A stretch of 64,000 nt of DNA from Distichodus sexfasciatus (taxonomy: Eukaryota > Chordata > Actinopteri > Characiformes > Distichodontidae): assembly GCA_032718565.1 (NCBI GenBank), contig JAVGVS010000290.1, positions 221,942-285,941 on the forward strand, given 5' to 3'. Below the pieces are notes generated by a model. The model was not told the origin of the DNA. It was given only the letters and a program-made list of their open reading frames with translations, and searched no databases. A program made the translations under genes and the position numbers. This document shows positions 11,895-25,112 of the stretch, in pieces. The first letter of the stretch is position 1. The number at the start of each line of letters is the position of its first letter.

Positions 11895-13302
11895 CAGTGC
11901 ACTTCTGTTGGATATCTAAAAAAAATAGGCAGATGAAATCAAAGCCATTTGAAATCAAACACAGTACCTTCTCTGAGTATACATGTTATGCACAGCGTAT
12001 CAGTGAAGTGGACAGACTTGCAGTTTGGCTTAGAACACATTTCCATATAAACATCTAAAAGAATGAGACCACATGCAACCCAGTCCACCTTCAAATGTAG
12101 TCTGAATGACCAGACCTCAATGAGTCTTGGTTCACAAGTTCACACCTGTACATAGAACTGTTCACTTTTGATTGGATCACTATAGACAAATAAATGACAG
12201 GTGTGAACACAACTGTAATCGCAGATTATAGGGATGACAGTGATGCTGGTTATAAACCTTTTTATTTAAACCTTATTTAAGCTTTATTTTTGGTACAATA
12301 TCTCTGGTGACCCCTTACAACTTACAGATTACTCAATCACTTTCTTCCTTAGCTAGCCTTAAATTATTAACCATTATTGTGAACATACACTATATCACAC
12401 AAACTTAAAAAAAAGTGTCACAGTATCCAGTAAATATCTCCCAGGTTATTGGTGTTTTCAAATTAAATGGAATAAGGGCCAGTGTAATTGTTGCTCTGTT
12501 ATGCCCATTTCCTCCATTTCAATTCCTGACATTCTTCACCTTGTGTATTGGTAAATATTCTTTACAAATGTTTCTCTAATTGTTTTTTTTCCCTTTCAGG
12601 TCAACCCGAAGTGCAGAGCTTAAAATAACAGTACATTTGGTGATGGGGCTACATGGCGAGAGAGACACACACAGATCAGTAGATCTTTTGACAGGACAGC
12701 AGGTGAGTAGTTACGTTTTCTCGACCTCCATGGTGTCCCTTGCTTATTTGGTGTCATGCTTGCTACCCTATCAAGAGGAACTTTGGCATGTCCTGAGCCC
12801 ATTTGGCCGCTGTTTTTGCCCCTATTGTTAAGTACGAAATTTTCCGCCACAACATTTTCCTGGTAATATACGCCACAGGTTGCTTGTTGTTGCCACTGCC
12901 CTGAGGGAGTACTTCTGTCTGCACTCTGTAGGGGTTTTGTTACTGTTACTTCTACATGCTGCTCTACTGGCTCAGACCAACACACGATCTAAGAGCAGAG
13001 AAGGTTATGGTGTATACAAAATCCAAATTCAGATGACAGATTCTACCTTTGATTCATTATCTCTCAATGACTGGCCTCTGAATGTGTTCATTATCTCTAA
13101 ACGAGTCCTGTTAGGGAGTATGACACTGCCTTTCCCAGCACATAACTCAACAAGACATTTCAAAATATTCCTGGCCATAGACAACATGAACCCACAATTA
13201 ATGTGTAAAAAAAAAAACTCCAAAACCACCATTCTGTGCGAGTCACTTTCAGTTACAGTTAGCAAAACAAATTTCTGTTTGTTTAATGTTAGTAGTCAGT
13301 GA
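11895..13302. other. Intergenic DNA with one exon-like segment
   Basis: No recognised protein. The overlapping ORFs at 12620-12985 (minus) and 12880-13302 (plus) have no identifiable domain. The exon-like piece at 12600-12702 is listed separately. Confidence 0.35.
12600..12702 (+). other. Possible exon of an unidentified transcript
   Basis: A long T-rich tract ending CCCTTTCAG stands before it and a consensus donor, CAG followed by GTGAGT, after it, 103 bases apart. One frame is open throughout, but the encoded 34 residues are not recognised. It could be a non-coding exon in the dlk1-dio3 interval or a chance pair of splice sites. No partner exons were found by eye. Confidence 0.25.
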
Positions 13303-13310
13303 TAATTATT

Positions 13311-14163
13311 CAGAGGCGGACAGTAAATAAGTAAATTTACTTAAGTACTGTACTTAAGTAGAGTTTTTGAGCATCTGTACTTCACTTGAGTAGTATTATA
13401 TTTGGAAACGTATGACTTCCACGTCACTACATTTTAAAGAAAAATACTGTACTTTTACTTCACTATATTTCTATCAAGGTTCTCGTTACTCGTTACTTTC
13501 AAGTTTGTGGATAAAGTGGATGTTTTTCCCCCTTTTCTAAAACGTGATTGGTTGTTTGGCAGGTGACAGTCTATCAGTAATCAGTAGGGTTACGTCACAC
13601 CTTTAGACTGGAAATATAAAACCAAGTTCAGACAGTTCTCCTGTTTTCTGTCTTGATTAGAACATTGCTGCTGTTGGAAAGTCATGAACCTAGAGGTGTA
13701 GAGCTGAGTTTTAAGCAAGTTGGAATGTTGCTTTGATGTTGTGAGCTGCATTTACAGCTATTGCACTGTCCTCCTGATTAACATACACATATATGTGGCA
13801 CACACTACCAGAGCTGGGTCAGAACACTACCATGCTGTTTTGTGTGGTGTGTAGTCTTACAATTAATTCATAAAACAAACTAAAGACTGGTTTTCTTCAT
13901 CAGTTTCATTCTGTAACGTTCTACCAGTTCCTTATTCTACAGCTTCTACAAGCTAGTCAGAGGCATTAGGGATTATAAGTGTTGTGGCAATAATGCAACA
14001 ATGCGGTGAAAGATGTACTTTTAATACTTAAGTATTTTTACTTCAGTACTTTAACTTAAGTAAAATTTGACTGTATGACTTTGACTTGTATTGGAGTAAC
14101 ATTTGACTAGTGGTATCTGTACTTTCACTTAAGTAATGAAGTTAGCTACTTTGTCCACCTCTG
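13311..14163 (+). mobile_element. Non-autonomous hAT-like element, copy 1
   Basis: Terminal inverted repeats begin CAGAGGCGGACAG at the left and CAGAGGTGGACAAAG at the right (read inward). A perfect 8-base target duplication TAATTATT lies at 13303-13310 and 14164-14171, which fits hAT superfamily insertion. It has no transposase. The subterminal sequence, rich in TACTTAAGTA-like motifs, matches the longer copy at 30815-32006 in opposite orientation. Confidence 0.88.
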
Positions 14164-14171
14164 TAATTATT

Positions 14172-15468
14172 GCAATAAAAAGGACATTCCAGTACGGGAA
14201 TGATCCACAGCATTTAAATTTTAGAGGGTAACCACAGGGGCAATAAATCCAAAACATTAAGCAAGTGTAATATTTTGTCAAGCATGGAGTCAAAAGGAAA
14301 AATGCAAGAATAAAATTGATCATAGAAGCAAAGAAAGAAGACATATAAGAGGTACAGTAATATCTATATACAGTAACTCTGGATAGGACAGTTGGTCACA
14401 AAAAGGTATATCTAGGTTTATATATCTAGACCGTTTGTAAACTACAGTTTTATTAAACAGCAGGGAGACAACGGGGGACCCGATGAGCGGAGTTGCTACA
14501 AGAGACAACAAGAGAATGGATAAACGAATGACATTTTGATTTAAGCAAAGCGATATTCCATAATCTTTACTAATCACACCCGCATGACTGTAACTTATTT
14601 AATAATTGCATTCCCATGACCATCGGTCATCTAAACAATGTATGCAACCTTACCTTGTTACCGTTTGGTAGACTCTGAGGTTCACATAAGACGGTAGATC
14701 ATGTAACTAACAAAAAGGTTTGTTTTAATCAGCTTTGTTTTCTGCCCTACAGTATTACAGCTCAGCCAGAAATGATAAGGAAAAGCTTATGACATTACAG
14801 GTTGTTAGAATATAACAGATAATGGTTTAAAATGCCAAGACATGAATAATATATCAGCATTTTATTGTGTATGTGAGGAAGTCAGTGACATTTAAGACCT
14901 AATATTTGAGAGAGAGTTAATGAGTGAAACTGAGAATATTGAGTATAAAAGATGGACAGCTTATAGACAGAAAACTATTGCACAGTCCGTCAGAAAAGAT
15001 CCAGATGCTATGGTAGCTGATTAGCCATGAGTATAAACATTTTCCACACGATTGCAGGATTTAGAGAAGCACCAGTTTGTGGATGTCATGATGAAGGATA
15101 GAGACATTCCAGAGATTTTCCTGGGTGTTGTGACATTAATTATCCTTTTTTACATCCTCAAGACATGAAGCAAAGCATGAGACTTTCTTACTTTAACTAA
15201 ACACAGTGAATGCTTGTTCCTTTTATTCACAATTAGATCATGGTGATCATGATGCTAACATCAAAGACACAAAACTCCACCTGCACCAACATTGGATTTC
15301 AGAATTTGTATGTTGTGTCATCCTGCCTTTGTAACATCATTTGAACATCACATGTTTAAAGCCACTGGTAAGGTCTCTCTGAAAAACAGTGCAACATACC
15401 TGAGAAATTTTTGCATGCATTGTATAATATCCATGGATTAATGAATATCTGTAGAAAACACCAAAAAT
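14172..15468. other. Intergenic DNA
   Basis: AT-rich; no gene or recognisable repeat. Minus-strand ORFs at 14129-14577 are hydrophobic by AT bias only. Confidence 0.4.
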
Positions 15469-15720
15469 GGTGGTGGCGTAACGGTAGGATGTTCGTCCCC
15501 CGTGATCAAAAGTTTGCAGGTTCGAATCCAGGACCGGTAAAATTACCTCAGAGGTACGCATAAGTAAGGTACCGTCCCCAAGCACGGCCCACCGAGTACT
15601 GTCTGTGTTAGCTGCCCACTGCTCCTTCACGGATGGGTCAAATGCAGAAGTCACATTTCGTTGTGGTGCACTGTGTGCTGTGCTGTGGTGTGTTCACAAT
15701 GACAAATATTCACTTACTTT
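15469..15720 (+). repeat. tRNA-derived SINE family B, near full length
   Basis: The head TGGCGTAACGG resembles a Pol III A box, and GGTTCGAATCC is a perfect B box 40-50 bases on. The family body follows (GTACCGTCCCC, TGCCCACTGCTCCTTCACGG, GTTGTGGTGCACTGTGTG). It is not a functional tRNA, because no acceptor stem or anticodon arm can be folded around it. Confidence 0.82.
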
Positions 15721-18700
15721 CACATGTATAACTTTTGTTTTATGTTGCACTGTGTCCAGGTATTATTATACAGCCATGCTTTGATAATATGACTGTTAAG
15801 CTTTGTGGTGAATGCGATTTCTGCTGGCATGAGACACTTAAAGCAATCAGAGACAGTGAAGAGCTGTTTGCCAGTGACTGTTCTCTGTAATTACATGTAA
15901 ATGTCTGTTCATTCATTTAGATCTGTTATCAAAATGTGGTCGCACACTTTTCCCTAGTGAAAAAATATATATTTCTGCTCTCGACGGGAGCACTAGCCAT
16001 CACTATTTGCCAAATTCAGAGTAATGCTGTTCTGACATAATGGTTTGCAACTGACAGTTAGCATGTCTAGCACAGGTAAAATAAATATTATAGGTATGCT
16101 ACTGAGCTTATTTTTTAATTTGTCAATGTCCCTAAGAAGCATAATGAGTTGCATGCTTAAATGTTTAAAATTCAGTCTGGACACTTTTGCAAATAAAAGT
16201 TGTCTTTCAGTACATTAGCCCTTCAAGGATTTCTTCTCACCCATTGCCTAATTTGCGTCTTTCAGTCACTCTAGACTGTTTTATAATTGACTCGTGAGAG
16301 TGGGAGCCATGTGGACGAGAAGAAAAAGGCTTTACCGTGATATTTTTGCTGACGGTTATCACACCATCAGAAACTTATTGGGCCATGCCTGAAAGCAGCA
16401 AGCTTACACTACAGTAACATTGCTAGTGGTTTTGAATCCACACGTGATAGACATGTTTCAAACGGTGACCTTTTACATCTAAACTAATCATGCGTCAGGC
16501 TAATGTAAAATTTCATTTCTTTATTAACGGATTGTCGTTTAAGGCAGTCATTGCACCACTGCTACTTTTGAAAATCAGCATTTACTGTTGTTGAGAGAGT
16601 CAGCAATTTTGGGAAAATTCACATTTCTTAACAAAATGTGTATATTATTATAGTTAAATATGACACACATTAGGTGCTATTAAGTGTTTCTCTAACCAAT
16701 TTTACCAGTTAGGTTATATTAGTAGTATAAGTTGCTGCACAGCACAATTAGTATAACACGATACAGAATTTTTTTTATTGCCAATGCACAGCCTGAAAGC
16801 AATGAAGAAGACTTGCATTAAGGTTGGCTATTGACTAGAAACTCACATTTGAGTCCAGTATGTACTCTTCCTCCAAGACAAGGAGTAAAAACACCACAGT
16901 ATATTTTAATTACCTTGAACAGACAAATTACTGGACAAATTAAGACATTAATATTCACTTTAACTAATAATTCTTATACAAAATATGGAAAACCTAAAAG
17001 AAGCACTGGACCCGCTTATTCCCTCTGTTTTAGGAGCAAACAGCCAGTCTGCATTACCGAGAAGCTATTGAGAAAAAAGTTCCAGTAAGATGTTAGTCAG
17101 TCTCTTACAGGAAATGTTTCCTCGTAGTGTTTGCTGTAATTCTGCCCTTGACTAACCTCAGTATATATCTTTTTTCAGTCTCATGAATCAAACATGTTTC
17201 AGTTCTGAGTCATGTCTGATATTCAGATCTGTTCTTTTGTAAGGCAGAGCAGATTGAAGTATTTTATCTTCTCAGATGTAAAACATCATATTTTTTTTAT
17301 GGGACTTTAATTTTAATCCCTCTTTTCTCGTAGTGACTACTATAAAGGCTTACATTTTGTTTTTGGAATAATTCAACTTAGTTGTTCTGTTATGAAGACC
17401 ATAAGTCTGGTCTTGACAGCCGTGAAATGCAGTTAGCTGTTAGAATTTTGGTACTGTGACTGGCTTAACTCTTGGGTCACCAACACACATCTGCTCTTAA
17501 TCTTCACATAGAAACCCTGTCAAGTGTCACTGCCACCATCAGTGTTTCTCATAACAGTTCACCTACATTGCAAGACTATCAGGTTACTCGGTACTGAAAA
17601 AAAAACAGGATATTCACCCCCACTGAACATAAGGTGGTGGGAAGTACGCGTAGACTGGGCATTAAAATTCCTTTAGTAGAGCGCTTTTCAGGCTGGAGTT
17701 GTGTTTAGGTTGACTAATCTGTGTCTGAAAAATATTCATCATTGGTCATTGATCATCTTAATTGAAGATTTTGTGTCCTCAGTGGGTAAGAAAAAAAATT
17801 TGCAGTGATGGTAAGTTTCAAGCACTGATAATACAGATTATACTGGGAAGGCAGAAATTGAAATATTGCATCAAAATAAATGGTGCATTTTTCATTTTAA
17901 TAATGTACTTGGGCCAAGGTGTTCTTATATTTAAAAAATATTGTTTGTCAAATCCATGTCCCAGCTCCTCCTACAACACGTTTTTCTCATTAGGTTATAT
18001 TGGCATAACACATCAGCCATGCCATTATCACCCAGAGTCAAAAAATACCCCGAGGCACAGCACTGTTGGTGTTATTCATGTAATGGTATTCTGAGGTTCC
18101 TATACAATATACAGAAAATAACTGTCAGGGATTTAGCACAAAGTGATTTCTTTCAACTTTTAGGGAAATCAGACTGTATTAAGGGGAATTAAAACTTGGA
18201 AGACCCTTCTAGAGACCTATATTTTTGCATGTAGTCTTGTATGATCTGGGAATCATAGTCATAATAAATAAAGTGAGCAAAGCTTAGGATCCTATGGAGT
18301 AGGTCTAGGGTGCCACTGAGCAAAGCAAAATGCATGTTAGATAAATGTGTGTTAGACGAGAAGAGGTCTCGCGATTTTGTAAAGCAGCGTGCTGCATGTA
18401 TTTTTTGAACAATTTACAATTCCTCTATATTACATATTCCTCTATATCCATCTGAGCACATCCCATACCTTAGTCAACAGTGTCACATTCTGTTTTAAGC
18501 CATTCAAGGGAGGGACTGTATGGAAGCACAATATATATCACTTGCACTGCTTCAGTCAGAAATCTTCCAGCTCTTACTTATTATGGCATAGAAAGAACAC
18601 CTTAAATGCAAAAAAAAAAAAAAATCAAATTTGAAGTTTTGATTACTGTGTGCTTGTGTGTGCCTGTGTGTGTGTGTGTGTATGTCAATTTGTGGTGAAG

Positions 18701-21390
18701 TGAAAACATCTGGGCTTCATATGTCTGAGCAATTAAAGAAACCTTTTTAAGCCTTGTTAATGATCTTAGCAGTGAGATGGCAAAGCTGTGGTAGATCCTC
18801 TCCACAGCATTCTCCCCAATGACGCGATGACAGCCTCATAATAATTTGTCATTGGTTATATGCAAAGGTGTTGGTGTAATTATCCATGGTTCGTTTGTGA
18901 ATGACAATGCAGCCGGACAGAGATTGCCGTTAAGTAAAGTCAGCCAGTAGTCAGGCGCTCCTGCCTGTCTGAAAATGATGAGGTTTGACCTGAAATTTCT
19001 GGATCCGGTTGGTTTTGAATCACGTATTTAGTAACATGAGGATCAGCTTGTATGGCAGGACAGTGTTTTATTGTTGCGTTCATTCACAAATTTACTGCCT
19101 GATGTAGCAGTTTGTACTGTCCTAGAAGGGACATGGTAGTATGAAATGCTCATGCTCATTCCTTTTTCACTAAGCAAAAATGATAATGCATATTCATGAG
19201 TTCTCATCTTAAAAGATCAGACATTTCAGCCATAAGTTCAGCTACTTATTCTAAAAATGGTCAAATATTTCCTCCATCAATATCATTCTGTAAAATGGTG
19301 ATTTCATTAACAAGTCTGCTCTCTACTAAGATAGTAGTTACAGCTTAAGACTTTAATATTACCCAGTTCAGGCTCAGTATGATGGATAGGAACTACAGAT
19401 AGGATCAGATCTGAAAATGCCAATATTACTTTCAGATTAAAAGACTGCTCCAGTGTCTAATAAAGATTATAACTGTGTGCCCTGGAATATTCTCACAAAT
19501 CAGCTCCAAATGAAGCGACCAGTTGATAAGTTGTTCTTGTTAGACTGATTAACTTTCATTTGAATCATTAACGTCTTCTTATCTGGTTTACTTTAAAATT
19601 CTCCAGTCTGTCACTAGTGTACCACAGGTCCCTGTGGTCATCCACTTTTCTTCAAATAATTTCTTCACAGTTGTCATATTAAATAGAATATTGATTTCAA
19701 GGTTTTACTGTAAACCTTTGTAAATCTAATAATTGTATGTTTACAGTTTACTGTACATGTTTACATTTCTTTTTTGGACTCGCAGATTCTCTTTTTCATT
19801 CTCGGTCTGTCCCTTTGCTCGCCTGATCACCATGGGGTTCAAAACCTTGGCGCCACGCTGCCCCCTACTCCTTTTTAATCTGTCCCTATTCTGTCTATAA
19901 CGCTACCTATATCTTTAAATCCAGTTTTAAACCTTACTTTTCAAATTCGCCTGTTGTGTTTGTTGTGTCTCTTAGGCAGCCGTTCCTAATCTCTCAGTAT
20001 ATCAGAGTGGATGAATATTACAGATTTTGCCTGCTTCTTATCTTACATGGAAAAAATTCAGAAGACTCAATATCTGGAAATGTGATAGATGTAAAATTCT
20101 ACATGATTTGATGCTTTCACTGACTAGAATTATGCATAAAGAAACAACAGATTTTAGAAAAAATTAACTTTGGCAAGAAAATGTGTCAATTTCTGAGACT
20201 ATACCCTGTGCCATTCTGTTCTCACGTATACACAGTAGCATGTTCCGAATGCTTTAGTTTGAGGTGTGCCAGTCAAGTTAGTCACAGTTAAACAAAATAA
20301 GAAAATCTAGATCTAAAACTCTAAATTGTCTTGTTTAAGTAGTTTTTATAAAATCAGAAGAATGCAGTCATGTCTTGTGACCACTAAAAAGGTGTCATTT
20401 AGTCTCTCATCATATTTGGAATACTGACAGTAAATCCAGCCCTAGTTCTTTTTTAGAACTACCAAGCTGCTGCAAGTTCTAATGTTTTATCTGGAATATT
20501 TGTCTTATTGTCAATCCCTTCTAATTTATTGGTAGTGATTAACTTTTCAATTCTCTTGCACCAACGAGTGCATCCAGACTCAAATATGTAATTGGTCTAA
20601 TTTCACTTGGCTATCACAAATGTTCCTTGTCTTCAAACATCAAATTAAGACCCACAAACCCTCAAATACACCTTAGTCTGCATCTTCTATGCTGACTGAG
20701 CATCTTTGGTTAAAACCTAGCATTTTATTTACTAGTATGTATGGTAAAGGTATTTGTTTGCTAGCATGGGTGATTAGTTTTCTAAGTAAGCTACAAAGCT
20801 CTTATAATAGTCTCTTCTGGGGAAAACATATTCCAAATGCAGCAAATGTATATGTATTTTTCCATGTACATGTTGCAATTAGTAAAAACCTTTAAAAGAA
20901 TGTTTTCTTACCCAAGTCTGTATCCCTTTATTCAAATCCAGACCACTGTTATTGCATACAGTTTCCTTGCTACTGTTACTATGTTCCACACCCATAAACC
21001 CATGAACTTTGCATGATAGTTAGATGGATTAATGTGGTGTTCCAAAACTATTATTGATATTTCTATATTTAATTATTTGAGTATGAAAACAATAGATCAA
21101 TCCAAGGAGCTTCTATTGCTTTAAAGAAAATTAAAAAGGTTTGTTTTGTAGAACTGAATCTCCTAACCTACCAACAATTGGAGGGAAGCAGAAAAATGTG
21201 GCAGAACACTGTACTTGAGTAAAATACTGGTCACAATTGGTGGTCATTTCTCTTTTTTGCTCTGTCTGCATTTCTGAAACTATTGCCTATTTAATTTAGT
21301 GAGTAAAACAAAACACAGAAAAAATGATTTGCATTGGAATCTACCCCTAAAGGAGGTTTGCTTTTCACAGCTTTAAAGAACATTTTCACA
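15721..21390. other. Long intergenic stretch
   Basis: AT-rich with short chance ORFs only. A GC-richer patch at about 19790-19960 contains a CTCF-like motif (19858-19871). I see no gene and no repeat I can name with confidence. Confidence 0.4.
19858..19871 (-). promoter_or_regulatory. CTCF-like motif, isolated
   Basis: The reverse complement GGAGTAGGGGGCAG matches the CTCF core at 12 of 14 positions, with the whole central AGGGGGCAG block intact. Confidence 0.3.
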
Positions 21391-21790
21391 TTAAAAGTCC
21401 CATATTATACATTTTTTCAACAAGTTAAAAGAGGTCTATGAGCAGGGCATTTTCACCTGCTTTCTACTCCTCTATTTCAGTCCCTTTCAGAACAGGCTGT
21501 TTCTCATTAGTAATCCTAAATGCAAATGAGCCGCTGCTGACCCCCAAGCCCCTCACTCCGGAAGTGGGGCAACAAGAGTTTACCTCACGTGAAAATAATC
21601 AACATGTCTACTGCTAACAGATCATCCATACAGCCGTACATGTTCAACACAACACTCCACCGGTAGACTTCTTCACTGTGATTCCTACGCTAGCGCTTGC
21701 AGGAAAACATGGCGGGTGAGGAGGTGCTATAGCAGTTTTACCTGGTGAGCGGAGGTTCTCAGATCGGAAGGTGGACTATAGGACCTTTAA
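21391..21790. mobile_element. TTAA-flanked MITE
   Basis: The left end reads TTAAAAGTCCCATATTA and the right end, read inward, TTAAAGGTCCTATAGT. This is an imperfect inverted repeat starting exactly at a TTAA on each side. Precise TTAA target duplication points to the piggyBac superfamily. About 400 bases, no coding capacity. Confidence 0.6.
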
Positions 21791-23492
21791 CTTTATTGGT
21801 TGACGCTGATGAAGCATGTCCACCATGCCGTTTATAATGGATACTAATCACTTTAGAAATTTGGTAATGATACTTATAAATTATACCAAAGAAACATCAT
21901 CATTTGATATCAGTGGAACCTGCATTATCTTCTTGTCAGTCTTACAACCAAATGAAGGAATTTGCAGTTAGATTTCAGTTACTCTTTTGGTCATGGTCGA
22001 GATGATATTGGCCTCCATGCAGAGTGTAGATGACTAATCGTGAGATGAATGTAATATGGACTAATTCTACTTGTGCTTTATTTGCAATTGATGAGCTTGT
22101 ACAAGTTATCAGTTAACACATTCCACCTAGAGGTAAAGAGTTGCGTACTTGAAATCAATGTTGACCAATGTCATATCTCAAGACACCTGAGAGCTACTGA
22201 GCAATGGAGGCTGATGGTTCAATAAGTCTCCAAGACTAAACTGTGGCCACACAACTTGTGTGGCCACAGGCTAACTTTGGACACCTGGAGGTGATACAGA
22301 CCTCCTGATTATAACCCTCTGAGATTATTCAACTGTGATTTTTGTTGTATGGATCACAAATAAATTTAGGGCAGCTGTTATTTACAATTAAAAGTGTTAT
22401 AATTTAGACTTCACACAAGTAAAGTGACCATTATATAAATAAAAAAAAACATGTTTGTGTTGTTTTATGCTAATTAATTTGTTTTTCTCCCCTAAGGAAC
22501 CCTAAGGTAAAAGAAGGACTTGCACTGCCAAATTTTCTGAGTTGTTATTGGGCGGTTAATGAACGGTTCTTCCTTGTTTAGTTACAGTTTTTCCCGTTAC
22601 CTCCAGATGTTTTTCTGAACTTTTTTGGGGGGAAACCACATGACCATCTTTTGTACAGCCACCTGGGTTTCCAAGCTTTTAACACATTTTTTTTGTCTGC
22701 TGAACACCTTAAAACAGCATGGTAGAGGAGTGTTGGACTGGAGGTTTCTGATTTGTTCTGAAGTGAAGCTTGCCAAAATATTCACACTAGAGATTAAGCT
22801 GTATGAACATTTTATAGTACACTATCAAAGAAATTTGCAGTTATCAGAGCTTTCATAGTAAAATGTTCAGAAACTGATGCACAAACTGAAGTCATTTCAA
22901 TGAAAATTTAAATCAGCAGCACTATACTCCTTTGCATATAAATGATAACAATATAAAAACCATTAACTTTAAAGGTGTCACCTTATGGCCATGAGAGATA
23001 ACTGTACTTTGTGTGTATTGCTCACCAAAAATATGTGTGCACAGTAATCAAATCAAATTTTACAGTGTTTTACATTGAAAACTGATGCTTCTTTAGCTCT
23101 TCAGTGCTCTACTAATTTACAGTGTCAGATTAAAGGTTTTTCATAGCTCACATTACTCCATGGCTTAAGATTATAAAAACTTTTTTTAACCATCTCTTGA
23201 GGGTAATTTAGATTTTATCCACAAGTTACCAATGTTTGGAATGACATTTTCCACATCTTCAAAGGTGATTGATGTCCCCTACATATCCCTAGATGTCCCC
23301 GAATATCTTTTTTTATTCTCATGGTTAAACTTTCTTGCCTTTTCCTATGCAGTTTAATGTTTGATGTAGCCACAATAACCTTTAAGTCAAAAAGATTCAA
23401 AATTGGCTTCCATGACCATTTAGTACCTGAATGAATTATGGGATCTTGCCCTGGTATTTTTTTTATTTCTTAAAGACAATATTTCCATTTTA
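21791..23492. other. Intergenic DNA with one perfect palindrome
   Basis: No gene. Short ORFs at 22597-22858 overlap on opposite strands and have no motifs. The palindrome at 22241-22269 is listed separately. Confidence 0.4.
22241..22269. repeat. 29-base perfect palindrome
   Basis: Two 14-base arms, CTGTGGCCACACAA and its exact reverse complement, are separated by a single C. There is no poly-T run after it, so it is not an obvious terminator. Confidence 0.9.
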
Positions 23493-25110
23493 AAGTGCCT
23501 TTAAAACGTATTCATACCCCTTGAACTTTTACACATTTTGACACCTTACAACCACAAACTTAAATGTTTTTCATTGAGATTTTCTGTGATAGACCAACAC
23601 AAAGTAGCGCATACTTGTGAAGTGGTACAAAAATGATGCATAGTTTTTTAAATTTTAAGCAAATATAAATCTGAAAAGTGTGGCGTGCATTTGTATTCAG
23701 CCCCCTGTACTCTGATACCCCTAAATAAAATCCAGTGCAATCAATTGCCTTTAGAAGTCACCTAATTAGATAATAGAGTTCACCTGTGTGTCATTTAGTC
23801 TCATTATAAATACATCTGTTCTGTGAAGGCCTGAGTGGTTTGTTAGAGATCATTAGTGAACAAACAGCATCATGAAGACCAAGGCAATCACCAGACAGGT
23901 CAGGGATAAAGCTGTAGATAAGTTTAAAGCAGGGTTAAGTTATAAAGAAAATATCCCAAGCTTTGAACATCTCAAGGAGCACTGTTCAATCCATCATCCA
24001 AAAATGGAAAAAGTATGCTACAACTGCAAACCTACCAAGACATGGCTGTCCACCTAAACTGACAGACCGAGCAAGGAGAGCACTGGTCAGAGAAGCTTCC
24101 AAGAGGCCCATGGTCACTCTGGAGGAGCTGCAGAAATCCACAGCTCAGGTGGGAGAATCTGTCCACAGGACAACTGTAAGTCGTGTACTTCACAAATCTG
24201 GCCTATATGGAAGAGTGGCAAGAAGAAAGCCATTGTTGACGGAAAGACATAAAAAGTCCCATTTGTAGTTTGCCAGGAGCCATGTAGGGGACACAGCAAA
24301 CAAGTGGAAGAAGGTGCTCTGGTCAGACGAGACCAAAGTTGAACTTTTGGGCCTAAATGTGAAGTGCTACGTGTGGCAGAAAAGTAACACTACTCATCAC
24401 CCTGAACACACCATCCGCACTGTGAAACATGGTGGTGGCAGCATCGTGCTGTGGGGATGCTTTTCTTCAGCAGGGACAGGGAAGCTGGTCAGAGTTGATG
24501 GGAAGATGGATGGAGCTAAATACAGGGCAGTCCTGGACGAAAACCTGTTGGAGGCTGCAAAGGACTTGAGACGGGGAAGGAGATTCACCTTCCAGCAAGA
24601 CAATGACCCTAAACATACAGCAAGAGCTACAATGGAATGGTTTAGATCAAAGAATATTTATGTGTTAGAATGGCCCAGTCAAAGTCCAGACCTAAATCCC
24701 ATTGAGCATCTGTGGCAAGACTTGAAAATTGCTGTTCACAGATGCTCTCCATCCAATCTGGCTGAGCTTGAGCTATTTTGCTACGAAGAATGGGCAAAAA
24801 TTTCAGTCTCTAGATGTGCAGAGCTGGTAGAGACATACCCCAAAAGACTTGCAGCTATAATTGCAGCAAAAGGTGGCTCTACAAAGTATTGATGCAGGAG
24901 GGTTGAATACAAATGCACGCCACACTTTTCAGATTTTTATTTGCTTAAAATTTTGAAAACCATGTATCATTTTTGTACCACTTCACAATTATGTGCTACT
25001 TTTTGTTAGTCTATCACAGAAAATCTCAATGAAAAACATTCAAGTTTGTGGTTGTAAGGTGTCAAAATGTGTAAAAGTTCAAGGGGTATGAATGCTTTTT
25101 CAAGGCACTG
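23493..25110 (+). mobile_element. Tc1-like transposon, full length, inactive
   Basis: Inverted repeats of about 210 bases (23493-23705 and 24898-25110) begin CAGTGCCTTGAAAAAG at the right end (read inward) and slightly decayed AAGTGCCTTTAAAACG at the left. TA dinucleotides flank both ends (23491-23492 and 25111-25112). The 1618-base length fits the usual 1.6 kb of Tc1 elements in fish. The transposase inside is broken (see next entry). Confidence 0.95.
23872..24892 (+). pseudogene. Tc1-like transposase, disrupted
   Basis: Catalyses cut-and-paste transposition at TA sites in intact relatives. The N-terminal paired-like helix-turn-helix (RSTVQSIIQKWKKY) is separated from the start by a frameshift near 23945. 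An in-frame TAG at 24266 then interrupts the protein before the catalytic domain. The DDE-type core is otherwise complete in the frame 24314-24892: WSDET for the first Asp, QQDNDPKH for the second and NPIEHLW for the Glu, with spacing that looks like DD34E. The C-terminal AAKGGSTKY ending is typical. Few other changes suggest a fairly young dead copy. Confidence 0.93.
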
Positions 25111-25112
25111 TA

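Noticed and set aside
12620..13302. Overlapping ORFs of 121 and 140 residues on opposite strands
   Set aside because: No motif in either; the plus-strand one runs into the start of nothing recognisable and has no usable acceptor. Only the small exon-like segment at 12600 was kept, at low confidence.
15469..15560. Possible tRNA gene, because of a perfect B box
   Set aside because: No cloverleaf can be folded and the same head recurs in at least two other copies with a shared SINE body.
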